Position numbers and translations under genes: made by a program
Source of the DNA: Burkholderiales bacterium
Lineage (GTDB): Bacteria > Pseudomonadota > Gammaproteobacteria > Burkholderiales > Burkholderiaceae_C
Direction of reading: 5' to 3'
DNA length: 64,000 nt
Assembly (NCBI GenBank): GCA_016213325.1
Contig: JACRAY010000027.1
Coordinates: 1-64,000, forward strand
Shown: positions 36,738 to 45,213 of the stretch, one piece after another
How the letters are laid out: each line of letters starts with the position of its first letter
Position numbering within the stretch: the stretch's first letter is position 1
Notes under the pieces: model-generated
Databases searched by the model: none
Told to the model about the DNA's origin: nothing
Seen by the model: only the letters and a program-made list of their open reading frames with translations

Positions 36738-37997
36738 TCAAGTGAACTCGATGCCCGTGGCCGCCAGCCCCACCATGTCGATGTTGGCGAGGTTGAAGTC
36801 GGTATCGGCCGCGATGACCGCCAGCTGGGCCTGCGTCATCACCTGGCCGTCCAGCAGTGCGACGAAACCGGCCGCCTCCTGCGCCGTCGGCGCGACGCCG
36901 ATGACATTCGTATACAGCAGGTTCACGACGGCAGCGTTGCTTGCGCTGTCGCCCAGCGCCGCTTGCAGCGCGAAGCCCATCACTTCGGTGTACGACATGC
37001 CCGCATCCAGCAGCTCGAGGCCGATGCCCACGTACACCTCGTTCTCCAGGGAAGCCGCGCCGAAGACCGCGCCCAGGATCTTGGCGGCGCTGCCGGCGTT
37101 TCCGTCGAGGTCCAGCGCCACGTTGACGTCGTTGAACGCGAGGCGTTCGACATGGACCAGCGTGTCGGTGCCTTCGACGCCCGAACCGTCGGTGACCGTG
37201 AACCCTGCCTGCGTTGCCGTCACCGTGAACTGGCCGCGATCGCCCGAATAGAGGGCCGTGTCGATGCCGCCGCCGCCGTCGAGCGAGTCGTTGCCGCCCA
37301 GGCCGATCAGCGTTTCGGCCGCGGCCGAGCCGGTCAGCGTATTGGCCGCCGCCGTGCCGGTGGTGGGAGAGCCGCTCGGCGCACGGTGGATCACCAGCCC
37401 GGTCTCGCCAATCACCAGCGTGTCGCCGGACAGGACCAGCGGGGTGATCGGCGGATCGTCTTCGTTCGGGTGGGAAATGCCCCACTGGCCGTCCGTGTTG
37501 ATCGACACGTTGTACGTGAAGGCGCCCGTGTTGGCGTTCCACGTGTAGGTGCCCCACTCGATGCCGCTGTCGCCTGTCGGGTCGTTGGCGTGCGTGCCCT
37601 TGTCGCTGATCAGGAACGTGCCGTCCGCGAAAAAGCTGAACACGATCTGGTCGGTGCCGCCGTCCTCGACCTCGGCGTACCAGGAGCCGACGATCGAGTT
37701 GGCCGACACGGGCATGCGTGCCAAGACTGCATCGATGGCGCCGTCGACCGAGAGCGTGTCACCCTGCACGGTCATGTGGGTCACAGCCAGGGACGACAGG
37801 CCGCCCGAGCCGTTGCTGTCACTGGTGTAGGTGGCGCCGAACGCGCCGGTGGCCTCGTTCCACGTGTAGGTGCCGGACTCGAGCCCGGCTTTGGTGGCGA
37901 CCAGGAAACTGCCGTCCGGCAGGAAGGTCAACACCGCATTCGAACCCAGTGACGGGATGTACCAGCTGCCAACGAGGGCGCTTGCTGCGACTGCCAT
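36738..37997 (-). CDS. Secreted RTX-like protein with DUF4214-type C-terminal domain
   Basis: The 419-residue protein has two similar beta-rich modules at the N terminus (GSWYIPSLGSNAVLTFLPDG and GSWYAEVEDGGTDQIVFSFF; each ends in a GDTL strand), a short RTX-type calcium segment (LIGLGGNDSLDGGGGIDTALY) and a C-terminal helical domain (VGIGLELLDAGMSYTEVMGFA, NLLYTNVIGVAPTAQEAAGF) typical of DUF4214 proteins. It has no Sec signal, as expected for type I secretion. No secretion genes are nearby. It lies just downstream of metG on the same strand. Confidence 0.8.
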   Translation of the reverse strand: MAVAASALVGSWYIPSLGSNAVLTFLPDGSFLVATKAGLESGTYTWNEATGAFGATYTSDSNGSGGLSSLAVTHMTVQGDTLSVDGAIDAVLARMPVSANSIVGSWYAEVEDGGTDQIVFSFFADGTFLISDKGTHANDPTGDSGIEWGTYTWNANTGAFTYNVSINTDGQWGISHPNEDDPPITPLVLSGDTLVIGETGLVIHRAPSGSPTTGTAAANTLTGSAAAETLIGLGGNDSLDGGGGIDTALYSGDRGQFTVTATQAGFTVTDGSGVEGTDTLVHVERLAFNDVNVALDLDGNAGSAAKILGAVFGAASLENEVYVGIGLELLDAGMSYTEVMGFALQAALGDSASNAAVVNLLYTNVIGVAPTAQEAAGFVALLDGQVMTQAQLAVIAADTDFNLANIDMVGLAATGIEFT

Positions 37998-38064
37998 TCT
38001 TGAATACCTCTCCCTCGGCGAACAACTGCGCCGGGCGGGGGCATTCTAGGTGACGGTTAGCGTG

Positions 38065-40119
38065 CTAACGCACGCGCATGCCCGGCTGGGCGCCGGGCCA
38101 TGCGGAAAGCACGAAGATTCCCGGACTTGCCTTCTCGTCGCCGTGGCTGGCCGACAACACCATGCCCTCGCTCACGCCGAACTTCATCTTGCGCGGCGCC
38201 AGGTTGGCCGCGAGCACGACGAACTTGCCCACCAGCTCCTCGGGCTTGTAAGCAGATGCGATGCCCGAGAACACGTTGCGGTGCCGCCCCTCGCCGGCGT
38301 CCAGCGTCAGCTGCAGCAACTTGGTGGAACCTTCCACGGCCTGGCATTCGACCACCTGCGCGATGCGCATGTCGACCTTGAAGAAGTCGTCGATGGTGAT
38401 CTCGGGCGCGATCTCTTCGCCGCCCGGTTCACTCCCTCTCCCGCTTGCGGGAGAGGGCTGGGGTGAGGGCTCTTCCGCCGGCGGCTCGAACAGCGCGTCC
38501 AGCAGCTTCATGTCCACCCGTTGCATCAGGTGCTTGTACTCGCCCACCTGGTGGCCTTCGCCCAGCGGCGTGGCGGCAGTGCCCCAGTCGAGCGGCGCGC
38601 ACTTCAGGAAGGCCTCGGCCTGCGCCGCCAGCGCCGGCAGCACCGGCTTCAGGCAGGCCGTCATCACCTTGAAAGCCTCGATGCACTCCGAGCACACCGC
38701 AGCAGCTTCGGCCTGCTTGCCTTCCTTCACCAGCTTCCACGGCGCCGCGCCGTCGAAGCGCAGGTTCACCTCGTCGGCGAACGCCATCACCTCGCGCAGC
38801 GCCTTGGCGAACTCGCGGGCTTCGTACAGCGCGCGCACGCTTTCCACCAGCTTCGCGGACGCGAAGCGCGCGGTGTCGCCGGCCATCAGCTTGCCGCCGG
38901 GGACAAACTTCACTGCGCGGCTCGCGATATTGACGTACTTGCCGACCAGGTCGGAGTTGACGCGCGCCATGAAGTCCTCGGGGTTGAAGTCCAGGTCTTC
39001 GTTGCGCGCATTGAGCTTGCCGGCCAGGTAGTAGCGCAGCCACTCGGGGTTCATGCCCAGCGACAGGTACTTCAGCGGGTCCAGCCCGGTGCCGCGGCTC
39101 TTGCTCATCTTCTCGCCGCCCACCGTCAGGTGGCCGTGCACGAACACGGCGTCAGGCGTCTTGCGGCCGCTGAAATACAGCATGGCAGGCCAGAACAGCG
39201 TGTGGAAGGTGATGATGTCCTTGCCGATGAAGTGGTACTGCTCCAGCGCCGGGTCCTTCATGTACGACTCGTAGTCGACACCCTTCCTGCCCAGGTAGTT
39301 CTTCAGCGAGGCCAGGTAGCCGATGGGCGCGTCGAGCCACACGTAGAAGTACTTGCCCGGCGCGCCGGGGATCTCGATGCCGAAGTAGGGCGCGTCGCGG
39401 CTGATGTCCCAGTCGTTCAGGCCGCCTTCGCCGCCTTCGTCCTTCTCCAGCCATTCGCGGATCTTGTTGAGCACCTCGACTTGCACGTGGCCCGGCTCGT
39501 TGGCCCACTTCTGCATGAAGGCCACGCAGCGCGGGTCGGACCAGGTCAGGAAGTAGTGGTCCGAGTCGCGCAGCTCGGGCCGCGCGCCGCTCAGCGCCGA
39601 GTACGGGTCGACGAGGTCGGTGGGCGCATACACGGCGCCGCACACCTCGCAGTTGTCGCCGTACTGGTCCTTGGCGCCGCACTTGGGGCAGGTGCCCTTG
39701 ATGTAGCGGTCGGCCAGGAACATGTTCTTCACCGGGTCGAAGAACTGGCGCACGCTGCGCACCGCGATCAGGCCGTGCTCCTTCAGTGCCAGGTAGATGG
39801 TCTTGGCCAGCTCGTGGTTCTCGGGAGCGTCGGTGGAGTGCCAGTTGTCGAAGCTGATGTGGAAGCCGTCCAGGTATTCCTGCCGGCCCGCGGCGATCCC
39901 GGCCACGAAGTCCTGCGGCGTCTTGCCGGCCTTCTCGGCGGCGATGGTGATGGCAGCCCCGTGCACGTCGTCGGCGCAGACGAAAGCCACGTCGTGCCCG
40001 CCCATTCGCTGGTGCCGCACCCAGATGTCGGCCTGGATGTATTCCATGATGTGGCCGATGTGGAACTTGCCGTTGGCGTACGGCAGGGCGGTGGTGACGA
40101 AGAGCTTGCGCGGGGTCAT
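38065..40119 (-). CDS. metG: Methionyl-tRNA synthetase
   Basis: The 684-residue class I synthetase has the HIGH motif in [11 protein letters not shown] (residues 16-26), the zinc knuckle [18 protein letters not shown], the KMSKS loop in [12 protein letters not shown], and a C-terminal tRNA-binding (Trbp111) domain starting near residue 580. The linker between body and C-terminal domain includes [14 protein letters not shown] (about 551-562), which is translated from an inserted palindromic repeat. Divergent from mrp. Confidence 0.97.
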   Translation of the reverse strand: MTPRKLFVTTALPYANGKFHIGHIMEYIQADIWVRHQRMGGHDVAFVCADDVHGAAITIAAEKAGKTPQDFVAGIAAGRQEYLDGFHISFDNWHSTDAPENHELAKTIYLALKEHGLIAVRSVRQFFDPVKNMFLADRYIKGTCPKCGAKDQYGDNCEVCGAVYAPTDLVDPYSALSGARPELRDSDHYFLTWSDPRCVAFMQKWANEPGHVQVEVLNKIREWLEKDEGGEGGLNDWDISRDAPYFGIEIPGAPGKYFYVWLDAPIGYLASLKNYLGRKGVDYESYMKDPALEQYHFIGKDIITFHTLFWPAMLYFSGRKTPDAVFVHGHLTVGGEKMSKSRGTGLDPLKYLSLGMNPEWLRYYLAGKLNARNEDLDFNPEDFMARVNSDLVGKYVNIASRAVKFVPGGKLMAGDTARFASAKLVESVRALYEAREFAKALREVMAFADEVNLRFDGAAPWKLVKEGKQAEAAAVCSECIEAFKVMTACLKPVLPALAAQAEAFLKCAPLDWGTAATPLGEGHQVGEYKHLMQRVDMKLLDALFEPPAEEPSPQPSPASGRGSEPGGEEIAPEITIDDFFKVDMRIAQVVECQAVEGSTKLLQLTLDAGEGRHRNVFSGIASAYKPEELVGKFVVLAANLAPRKMKFGVSEGMVLSASHGDEKASPGIFVLSAWPGAQPGMRVR
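38434..38469. repeat. Palindromic repeat inserted in frame in metG
   Basis: CCCTCTCCCGC and GCGGGAGAGGG form a perfect 11-bp stem around TT, followed by CTGGGGTGAGGG. This is the well-known proteobacterial intergenic repeat whose translations read [13 protein letters not shown] or [13 protein letters not shown]. Here it sits inside the coding region in the MetG linker and keeps the frame. Confidence 0.85.
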
Positions 40120-40177
40120 TGGGGGGACTTCCGGGGGGAACCGGTGATTTTACTGGCCCACCCACTAAACTCGAGGG

Positions 40178-41266
40178 ATGCCCACGCAAGACCAGCTCCT
40201 CCAGGCCCTCGCGGCCGTCACCGACCCGAACACCGGCAAGGACTTCGTTTCCACCAAGCAGTTGAAGAACCTGCAGGTCGAAGGCGGCGAGGTTTCCTTC
40301 GACGTCGAACTGGGCTATCCAGCCAAGAGCCAGGTGCCGGCGCTGCGCAAGGCGCTGGTGGCCGCGGCCAAGTCGGTGGCGGGCGTCGACAACGTCTCGG
40401 CCAACCTCACGACCAAGGTGGTCGCCCACGCCGTGCAGCGCGGCGTGCAGCTGATGCCCAACGTCAAGAACATCATCGCCGTGGCGTCCGGCAAGGGGGG
40501 CGTGGGCAAGAGCACCACGGCCGCCAACCTGGCGCTGGCGCTGGCAGCCGAAGGCGCCAAGGTGGGCCTGCTGGACGCCGACATCTACGGCCCCAGCCAG
40601 CCCATGATGATGGGCATCGACCGCCGCCCCGAAAGCGACGACGGCAAGACCATGGAGCCGCTGGAAAACTACGGCGTGCAGGTCATGTCCATCGGCTTCC
40701 TGATCAATCCCGACGAGGCCATGATCTGGCGCGGCCCGATGGCCACGCAGGCGCTGGAGCAGCTGCTGCGCCAGACCAACTGGGGCGACCTGGACTACCT
40801 GATCGTCGACCTGCCGCCCGGCACCGGCGACATCCAGCTCACGCTGTCGCAGCGCGTGCCGATGACCGGTGCGGTGATCGTGACCACGCCGCAGGACATC
40901 GCGCTGCTGGACGCGCGCAAGGGCGTGGCGATGTTCGAGAAGGTGGGCGTGCCCATCCTGGGCGTGGTGGAGAACATGGCCATGCACGTGTGCAGCAAGT
41001 GCGGGCATGTCGAGCACATCTTCGGCGAGGGCGGGGGCAAGCGCTATGCCGCCGAACACGGCATCGACTTCCTGGGCGCGTTGCCGCTGGACATCCGCAT
41101 CCGCGAGCAGGCCGACAGCGGCCGGCCCACCGTGGTGGCCGACCCGGACGGCGAAGTGGCCGGCATCTACAAGTCGGTGGCCCGCCAGGTGGCCGTGAAG
41201 ATCGCTTCCAAGGCGAAGGACTTCACGGCGAAGTTTCCGACGATCACGATTTCGAAGAACACCTGA
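40178..41266 (+). CDS. apbC: Mrp/ApbC-type iron-sulfur cluster carrier ATPase
   Basis: The 362-residue protein has an N-terminal MIP18/DUF59 domain (about 1-85) and a P-loop ATPase with the deviant Walker A VASGKGGVGKST, DADIYGPSQP and, near the end, the CxxC pair in CSKCGHVEHIFG that holds a bridging [4Fe-4S] cluster. It supplies clusters to apoproteins, fitting the Fe-S-rich neighbourhood. The 58-bp gap to metG contains both divergent promoters. Confidence 0.95.
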   Translation: MPTQDQLLQALAAVTDPNTGKDFVSTKQLKNLQVEGGEVSFDVELGYPAKSQVPALRKALVAAAKSVAGVDNVSANLTTKVVAHAVQRGVQLMPNVKNIIAVASGKGGVGKSTTAANLALALAAEGAKVGLLDADIYGPSQPMMMGIDRRPESDDGKTMEPLENYGVQVMSIGFLINPDEAMIWRGPMATQALEQLLRQTNWGDLDYLIVDLPPGTGDIQLTLSQRVPMTGAVIVTTPQDIALLDARKGVAMFEKVGVPILGVVENMAMHVCSKCGHVEHIFGEGGGKRYAAEHGIDFLGALPLDIRIREQADSGRPTVVADPDGEVAGIYKSVARQVAVKIASKAKDFTAKFPTITISKNT

Positions 41267-41276
41267 AGCCAGGACA

Positions 41277-41379
41277 GCCGGACGCAAAGGACGCAAACGA
41301 TTCGCAAAGGGCGCGAAAGAACATCCCTTTTGAATTCTTTTGCGTCCTTTGCGTAACCTTCGCGTCCTTTGCGTCCGGC
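41277..41379. repeat. Long imperfect inverted repeat between convergent genes
   Basis: Two 45-bp arms (41277-41321 and 41335-41379) match at 39 of 45 positions and are separated by 13 bp. Each arm is itself built from repeats of GACGCAAAG. It fills the gap between mrp and the convergent ABC receptor gene and could stop transcription from either side. Confidence 0.85.
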
Positions 41380-41389
41380 AATTGGATGT

Positions 41390-42517
41390 TCAATATCTCA
41401 ACTGCCCCGCGTTGTCGACAATCGCCAGCTCCACATAGCTCGACCCGTTGTGCGACTGCGGCGAATACTTCGCCACGAAGCGGCCGAAGCTGATCTCGCC
41501 CGCGCTTTCCATCGCCTTGATGAAGGAATCGGTCGTCAGGTTCTTGCCGGCCCGCTTCAGCCCTTCCACCAGCAGCTTCGCATGCACGAAGCCCTCGAAC
41601 TGCGAAGCCGAAGGCACCGCCTCGGGCGAGCGCTCGCGCAGCAGCTTCAGGTACTCGGCCACCACCGGTACCGTCGTGTTGCGCAGCGACGGCATGATCT
41701 GCGCCAGCACGATGCCGCGCGCGTCGGCCTTCAGCTCGCGGTTGATCACGTCGAGGCTGGCCACCGAGAAGCCATAGAAGCCGGGCTTGGACGGCGTTTG
41801 CAGCACCGCCTTGATGTAGCTGGTGAAGGTGGTGCCCGCCGTGCCGAGGATCACGGCCTGCGGGCGCGCCTTTGCCGTTTCGGCCGCTGCCGCTGCAAAG
41901 TCCGCCTGCTTCGGGTCGACCTTGATCTCCGCGACGAAGGGCACCTTCTCGGCCTGCGACGCCGCCTTCAGCTCGGCCAGCAAGGCCTTGCCGAACGGGT
42001 CGTCCTGGTAGAACACGGCCACCCGCGTGATGCCGGTCTGCCTGAGCTGCGAAACGATGCGCCGCGCCTCGTTGGCGTAGCCCGCGCGCACGTGGAACAT
42101 GTAGGGGTTGAGCTTCTCGCGCAGCGCCGACGCACCCGTGACCGGCCCGAACAGCAGCGTGCGCGACTCCTGCAGCATCGGCAGGATCGCCGCCGTGTGC
42201 GCCGTGCCGGTGTTGTTGTAGACCATGAACACACCGTCTTCCTCCACCAGCTTGCGGGTGTTCTCCACCGCCCGCTTCACGTCGAAGCCGTCGTCCAGCG
42301 TCGTATAGCTGACTTTGCGGCCGTGCACGCCGCCGCCTGCGTTGACGGCGTCGAAGTACAGGCGCGAGCCGGCCCCATAGTCCGCGGTCTGCGCGCCCAG
42401 CGGGCCGCTCAGCACGGCCGAGCCGCCGATGCGGATTTCGGTGGGCGTGACGCCGCGGTCGGCGGCCTGGGCAGCGCCTGCGAACAGGGCGGCGGCGAGC
42501 AAGGCGATTCTCAGCAT
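41390..42517 (-). CDS. Branched-chain amino acid/aromatic-type ABC transporter substrate-binding protein
   Basis: The 375-residue protein has a Sec signal (cleavage after AQA near residue 18) and a type I periplasmic binding fold of the LivK family (IRIGGSAVLSGPLGAQ, GGGVHGRKVSYTTLDDG, VAVFYQDDPFGKALL). LivK-like proteins in Burkholderiales often bind aromatic acids; the adjacent MarR and feruloyl-CoA synthase suggest this for the present one, but that is inference. Permease and ATPase genes are not in the window. A small gene lies 12 bp upstream. Confidence 0.9.
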   Translation of the reverse strand: MLRIALLAAALFAGAAQAADRGVTPTEIRIGGSAVLSGPLGAQTADYGAGSRLYFDAVNAGGGVHGRKVSYTTLDDGFDVKRAVENTRKLVEEDGVFMVYNNTGTAHTAAILPMLQESRTLLFGPVTGASALREKLNPYMFHVRAGYANEARRIVSQLRQTGITRVAVFYQDDPFGKALLAELKAASQAEKVPFVAEIKVDPKQADFAAAAAETAKARPQAVILGTAGTTFTSYIKAVLQTPSKPGFYGFSVASLDVINRELKADARGIVLAQIMPSLRNTTVPVVAEYLKLLRERSPEAVPSASQFEGFVHAKLLVEGLKRAGKNLTTDSFIKAMESAGEISFGRFVAKYSPQSHNGSSYVELAIVDNAGQLRY

Positions 42518-42529
42518 TCGTTGTCTCCT

Positions 42530-42748
42530 TCAGGTGGGGTGGTGGTGGTGGAACATGGCCGTGATGCGCGCCAGCTCGGCGGCCGCGCGAGCCTCTCCGT
42601 GCTGCCAGCCCAGCGCCTGCATCAGCTCGGGGCGCAGGTACCACAGGCGCTCGGTGTCGAGCGCGTGGCGGATGCGCAGCATGAGCGAAATGGTCGGCGG
42701 CGCCGGATCGCCCAGCGCAACCAGCATGGCGGTGCGAATCTCATCCAT
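42530..42748 (-). CDS. Small hypothetical protein next to the ABC receptor
   Basis: A 72-residue protein (MDEIRTAMLVALGDPAPPTI...) with a helical composition and a short His run at the end (MFHHHHPT). Its position directly before the receptor gene, on the same strand and with a 12-bp gap, supports a real gene. No domain is recognised. Confidence 0.55.
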   Translation of the reverse strand: MDEIRTAMLVALGDPAPPTISLMLRIRHALDTERLWYLRPELMQALGWQHGEARAAAELARITAMFHHHHPT

Positions 42749-42784
42749 GGTGTTGCCTTTCGGTTGATCTGGGTCAAAGTATTG

Positions 42785-42881
42785 TTATTGAAGATAAGTA
42801 TTGCAAGGAAGCAATCTCCGGGTTTTCCCGCGCGCCGACAAACGGCAAGGCACCGCCAACTTGCCGCCTTATCACTGATAA
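42785..42881. promoter_or_regulatory. Palindromes in the MarR/hypothetical intergenic region (candidate operators)
   Basis: Three short palindromes are present: TTAT-TGAAG-ATAA at 42785-42797, ATTGC-AAGGAA-GCAAT at 42800-42815 and TTATCA-C-TGATAA at 42869-42881. The last has perfect 6-bp arms and ends 15 bp before the marR ATG, the usual place for an autoregulatory MarR operator. Confidence 0.6.
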
Positions 42882-42896
42882 CGTATAACCGCCCGC

Positions 42897-43343
42897 ATGC
42901 CCGGTAGCGACGCACTGAGACAGGACGAGTTGCGCAAGCATCCCGGCTTCCTGCTCGCGCGCACGCGCTGGCAGGCGTTCCGCAACTTCCACGAGCACAT
43001 CGGCCAGCCGCTGGGGCTGAAGCCGGTGGAGTACTCGATCCTGGTGCTGCTGGGGGTCAACGAGCAGGTGTCGCAGCGGCAGCTCGCCGACGCGCTGGAC
43101 GTGGCGGCGCCGAACATGACGGGCATCCTGCACAAGCTGGAAGAACGCGAACTGGTGGAGCGCCAGCGCGCTGAAGCCGACCGCCGCGTTCAGTACATCG
43201 TGCTGACACCCAAGGGCGCGAAGCTGCTGAAGCAGGCCAACGCCGCCAGCAAGGAGATGGACAAGGACTGGCTCGGACGCCTCACGCCGGGCGAGGCGGG
43301 GATGCTGCTGGAGTTGCTGGGGAAGCTGGCCGACGGCAAGTGA
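42897..43343 (+). CDS. MarR-family transcriptional regulator
   Basis: The 148-residue winged-helix protein shows the MarR DNA-binding region QRQLADALDVAAPNMTGILHKLEERELVERQRAEADRR (in parts) and the beta wing YIVLTPKG. MarR proteins of this type in Burkholderiales often respond to hydroxycinnamoyl-CoA. It is convergent with the feruloyl-CoA synthase gene and divergent from the small gene and ABC receptor, which makes those likely targets. Ligand is inferred. Confidence 0.92.
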   Translation: MPGSDALRQDELRKHPGFLLARTRWQAFRNFHEHIGQPLGLKPVEYSILVLLGVNEQVSQRQLADALDVAAPNMTGILHKLEERELVERQRAEADRRVQYIVLTPKGAKLLKQANAASKEMDKDWLGRLTPGEAGMLLELLGKLADGK

Positions 43344-43352
43344 GGCCGTGCC

Positions 43353-45203
43353 TCACGCCATGATCACGCGCGGGTCGCCTCCCGCGTACAAGGCCGCCAC
43401 TTCCGCCGCGCGCCGGGCCAGCACTGCGCCCTGGTTGATGTAGCCCTTGTCGGTGATCTCGCCGGCGTCCGCGTTGGCCGGCTCGTCCTGCACGATCGCG
43501 CGCGTGGGCGTCTGCGACGAGCCCAGCCCTTCGGCGGCCATCGCCCGCAACGCCGACTGCACGTGCGAGTGCAACTGATCCGCGGGCAGCGCCTTGGCCT
43601 GCGGCGTAGGGAACACCAGCAGCCCGATCTCTTCGCGGTCGTGCCCGGTGACCACCGCGTCGGCCACGTGCGGCGCCATGGCGCTCACCGCCTTCAGCCG
43701 CAGCGTGCCCACGCTCACCCACGTGCCCGACATCAGCTTGAAGTCTTCGGCCACGCGGCCATCGAAGGCCACGCCCTGCGTGGCGTCGGCGGCATCCACC
43801 AGCTTGCCGGCATCGCCGATCAGGTAGTAGCCCTCGTCGTCGAACGCCTTGGCCGTCAGCTCCGCGGCGTTGCGATAGCCGGGGAACACACTGGGCCCGC
43901 GCACGCGCATCTCCAGCTTGCCGCCGTTGGGCACGAACTTCAGGTCCACGCCCGGCAGGGGCAGGCCGATGCAGCCGGCGCGCTCCAGCGTCCAGTGCAC
44001 TTCGGTGGCCGCGGGCGACGTCTCGGTCGAACCCCAGGCCGAGGTGAACCACACCGGCCGCTCGCGCACCCTGCGCGCCACCGCTTCCAGCCGCTGCCAC
44101 AGGCTTTGCGGCAACGCGGCGCCTGCGTAGAACACGCCTTCGAGCCGCTCGAACACGTCGCGCGCCACCGTATCGTCGCCCTCCAGGTAGGGCAGCAGCA
44201 TGTCGAAGCCGCGCGGCACGTTGAAGTAGAAGTTGGGCCTGACCTCGCGCAGGTTGCGCACGGTCTTCTCGACGAGTCCCGGCGCCGGGCGCCCCTCGTC
44301 CACATACAGGCTGCCGCCGTGCGCCAGCACCATGTTGAAATTGTGGTTGGCGCCGAACGTGTGGCTCCAAGGCAGCCAGTCCAGCAGCACCAGCGGGTGC
44401 CGTGCGAGGAAGGGCCACACCTGCGCGATCATCTGCTGGTTGGCGCACAGCATGCGGTGCGTGTTGATCACCACCTTGGGCAAGCCGGTGGAGCCGCTGG
44501 TCAGCAGGTACTTGGCGTGGTCGTCGGGGCGAATGGCCGCGAAACCCTGCATCACGGCCGGCGTCTCGCGCGCTTCCAGCAGCAGGCTGAACGCCTGCGA
44601 GCCGTCGATGCTGCCCTTGCCGAACACCACCGGCGCGCTGCCGCCCCAGGCCTGCACCGCCGGGCCGTACACCGACGCGTCCGATGCGTACACCAGCGCG
44701 GGGGCCAGCGTGTCCAGGATGCCGCGGATCTTGCCGTAGTCCTTGGTCAGGCGGCAGTACGCGCTAGACACCGTGCAGGTGGTGCGGCCCACGTGCATGG
44801 CGGCCAGCGCCAGCAGCGCCGCATCGACCGAGTTGTCCGACAGCGTCACCACCGGCTGGCCCGCCGGCAGCTCCAGGTCGATGAGCGACTGCGCGATGCG
44901 CCCGACCGCCTCGCGCACCTGCGCGTACGACAGGCGGCGCCAGCCGCCCGACTCGTCGCGCTCGGCCAGGAACAGCGCTTCCGGCGTGGTGCGCGCCCAG
45001 TGTTCGAGCCCGTCGCCGATGCAGCGCGCAAAGGGCTGCAGCGGCTCGGGGTGCCGCAGCACGAAGCCGCCGCCGGCCAGCTCTTCGCGCACCACGCGCG
45101 GCTGCGCCAGCGAACAAGGGTCGTTGAAAGGGTGGACGGCTGCTGGCACGGCGCTCTCCTGGTCGCGAGAGCGCATCGTCCCGTGCGGGAAATGGCAAGT
45201 CAA
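43353..45203 (-). CDS. fcs: Feruloyl-CoA synthase (AMP-dependent acid-CoA ligase)
   Basis: The 616-residue ANL-superfamily enzyme has the AMP-binding P-loop LLTSGSTGLPK (residues about 233-243), SAWGSTETSP and the GYYLIGDAGKLVD hinge region. Full length and the internal sequence DWLPWSHTFGANHNFN fit feruloyl-CoA synthases, which activate ferulate or related hydroxycinnamates for side-chain shortening. An in-frame ATG at 45176 (MRSRDQES) is an alternative start. Partner genes (ech, vdh) are not in the window. Substrate assignment is by family resemblance only. Confidence 0.8.
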   Translation of the reverse strand: MTCHFPHGTMRSRDQESAVPAAVHPFNDPCSLAQPRVVREELAGGGFVLRHPEPLQPFARCIGDGLEHWARTTPEALFLAERDESGGWRRLSYAQVREAVGRIAQSLIDLELPAGQPVVTLSDNSVDAALLALAAMHVGRTTCTVSSAYCRLTKDYGKIRGILDTLAPALVYASDASVYGPAVQAWGGSAPVVFGKGSIDGSQAFSLLLEARETPAVMQGFAAIRPDDHAKYLLTSGSTGLPKVVINTHRMLCANQQMIAQVWPFLARHPLVLLDWLPWSHTFGANHNFNMVLAHGGSLYVDEGRPAPGLVEKTVRNLREVRPNFYFNVPRGFDMLLPYLEGDDTVARDVFERLEGVFYAGAALPQSLWQRLEAVARRVRERPVWFTSAWGSTETSPAATEVHWTLERAGCIGLPLPGVDLKFVPNGGKLEMRVRGPSVFPGYRNAAELTAKAFDDEGYYLIGDAGKLVDAADATQGVAFDGRVAEDFKLMSGTWVSVGTLRLKAVSAMAPHVADAVVTGHDREEIGLLVFPTPQAKALPADQLHSHVQSALRAMAAEGLGSSQTPTRAIVQDEPANADAGEITDKGYINQGAVLARRAAEVAALYAGGDPRVIMA

Positions 45204-45213
45204 CCCCGCAAGG

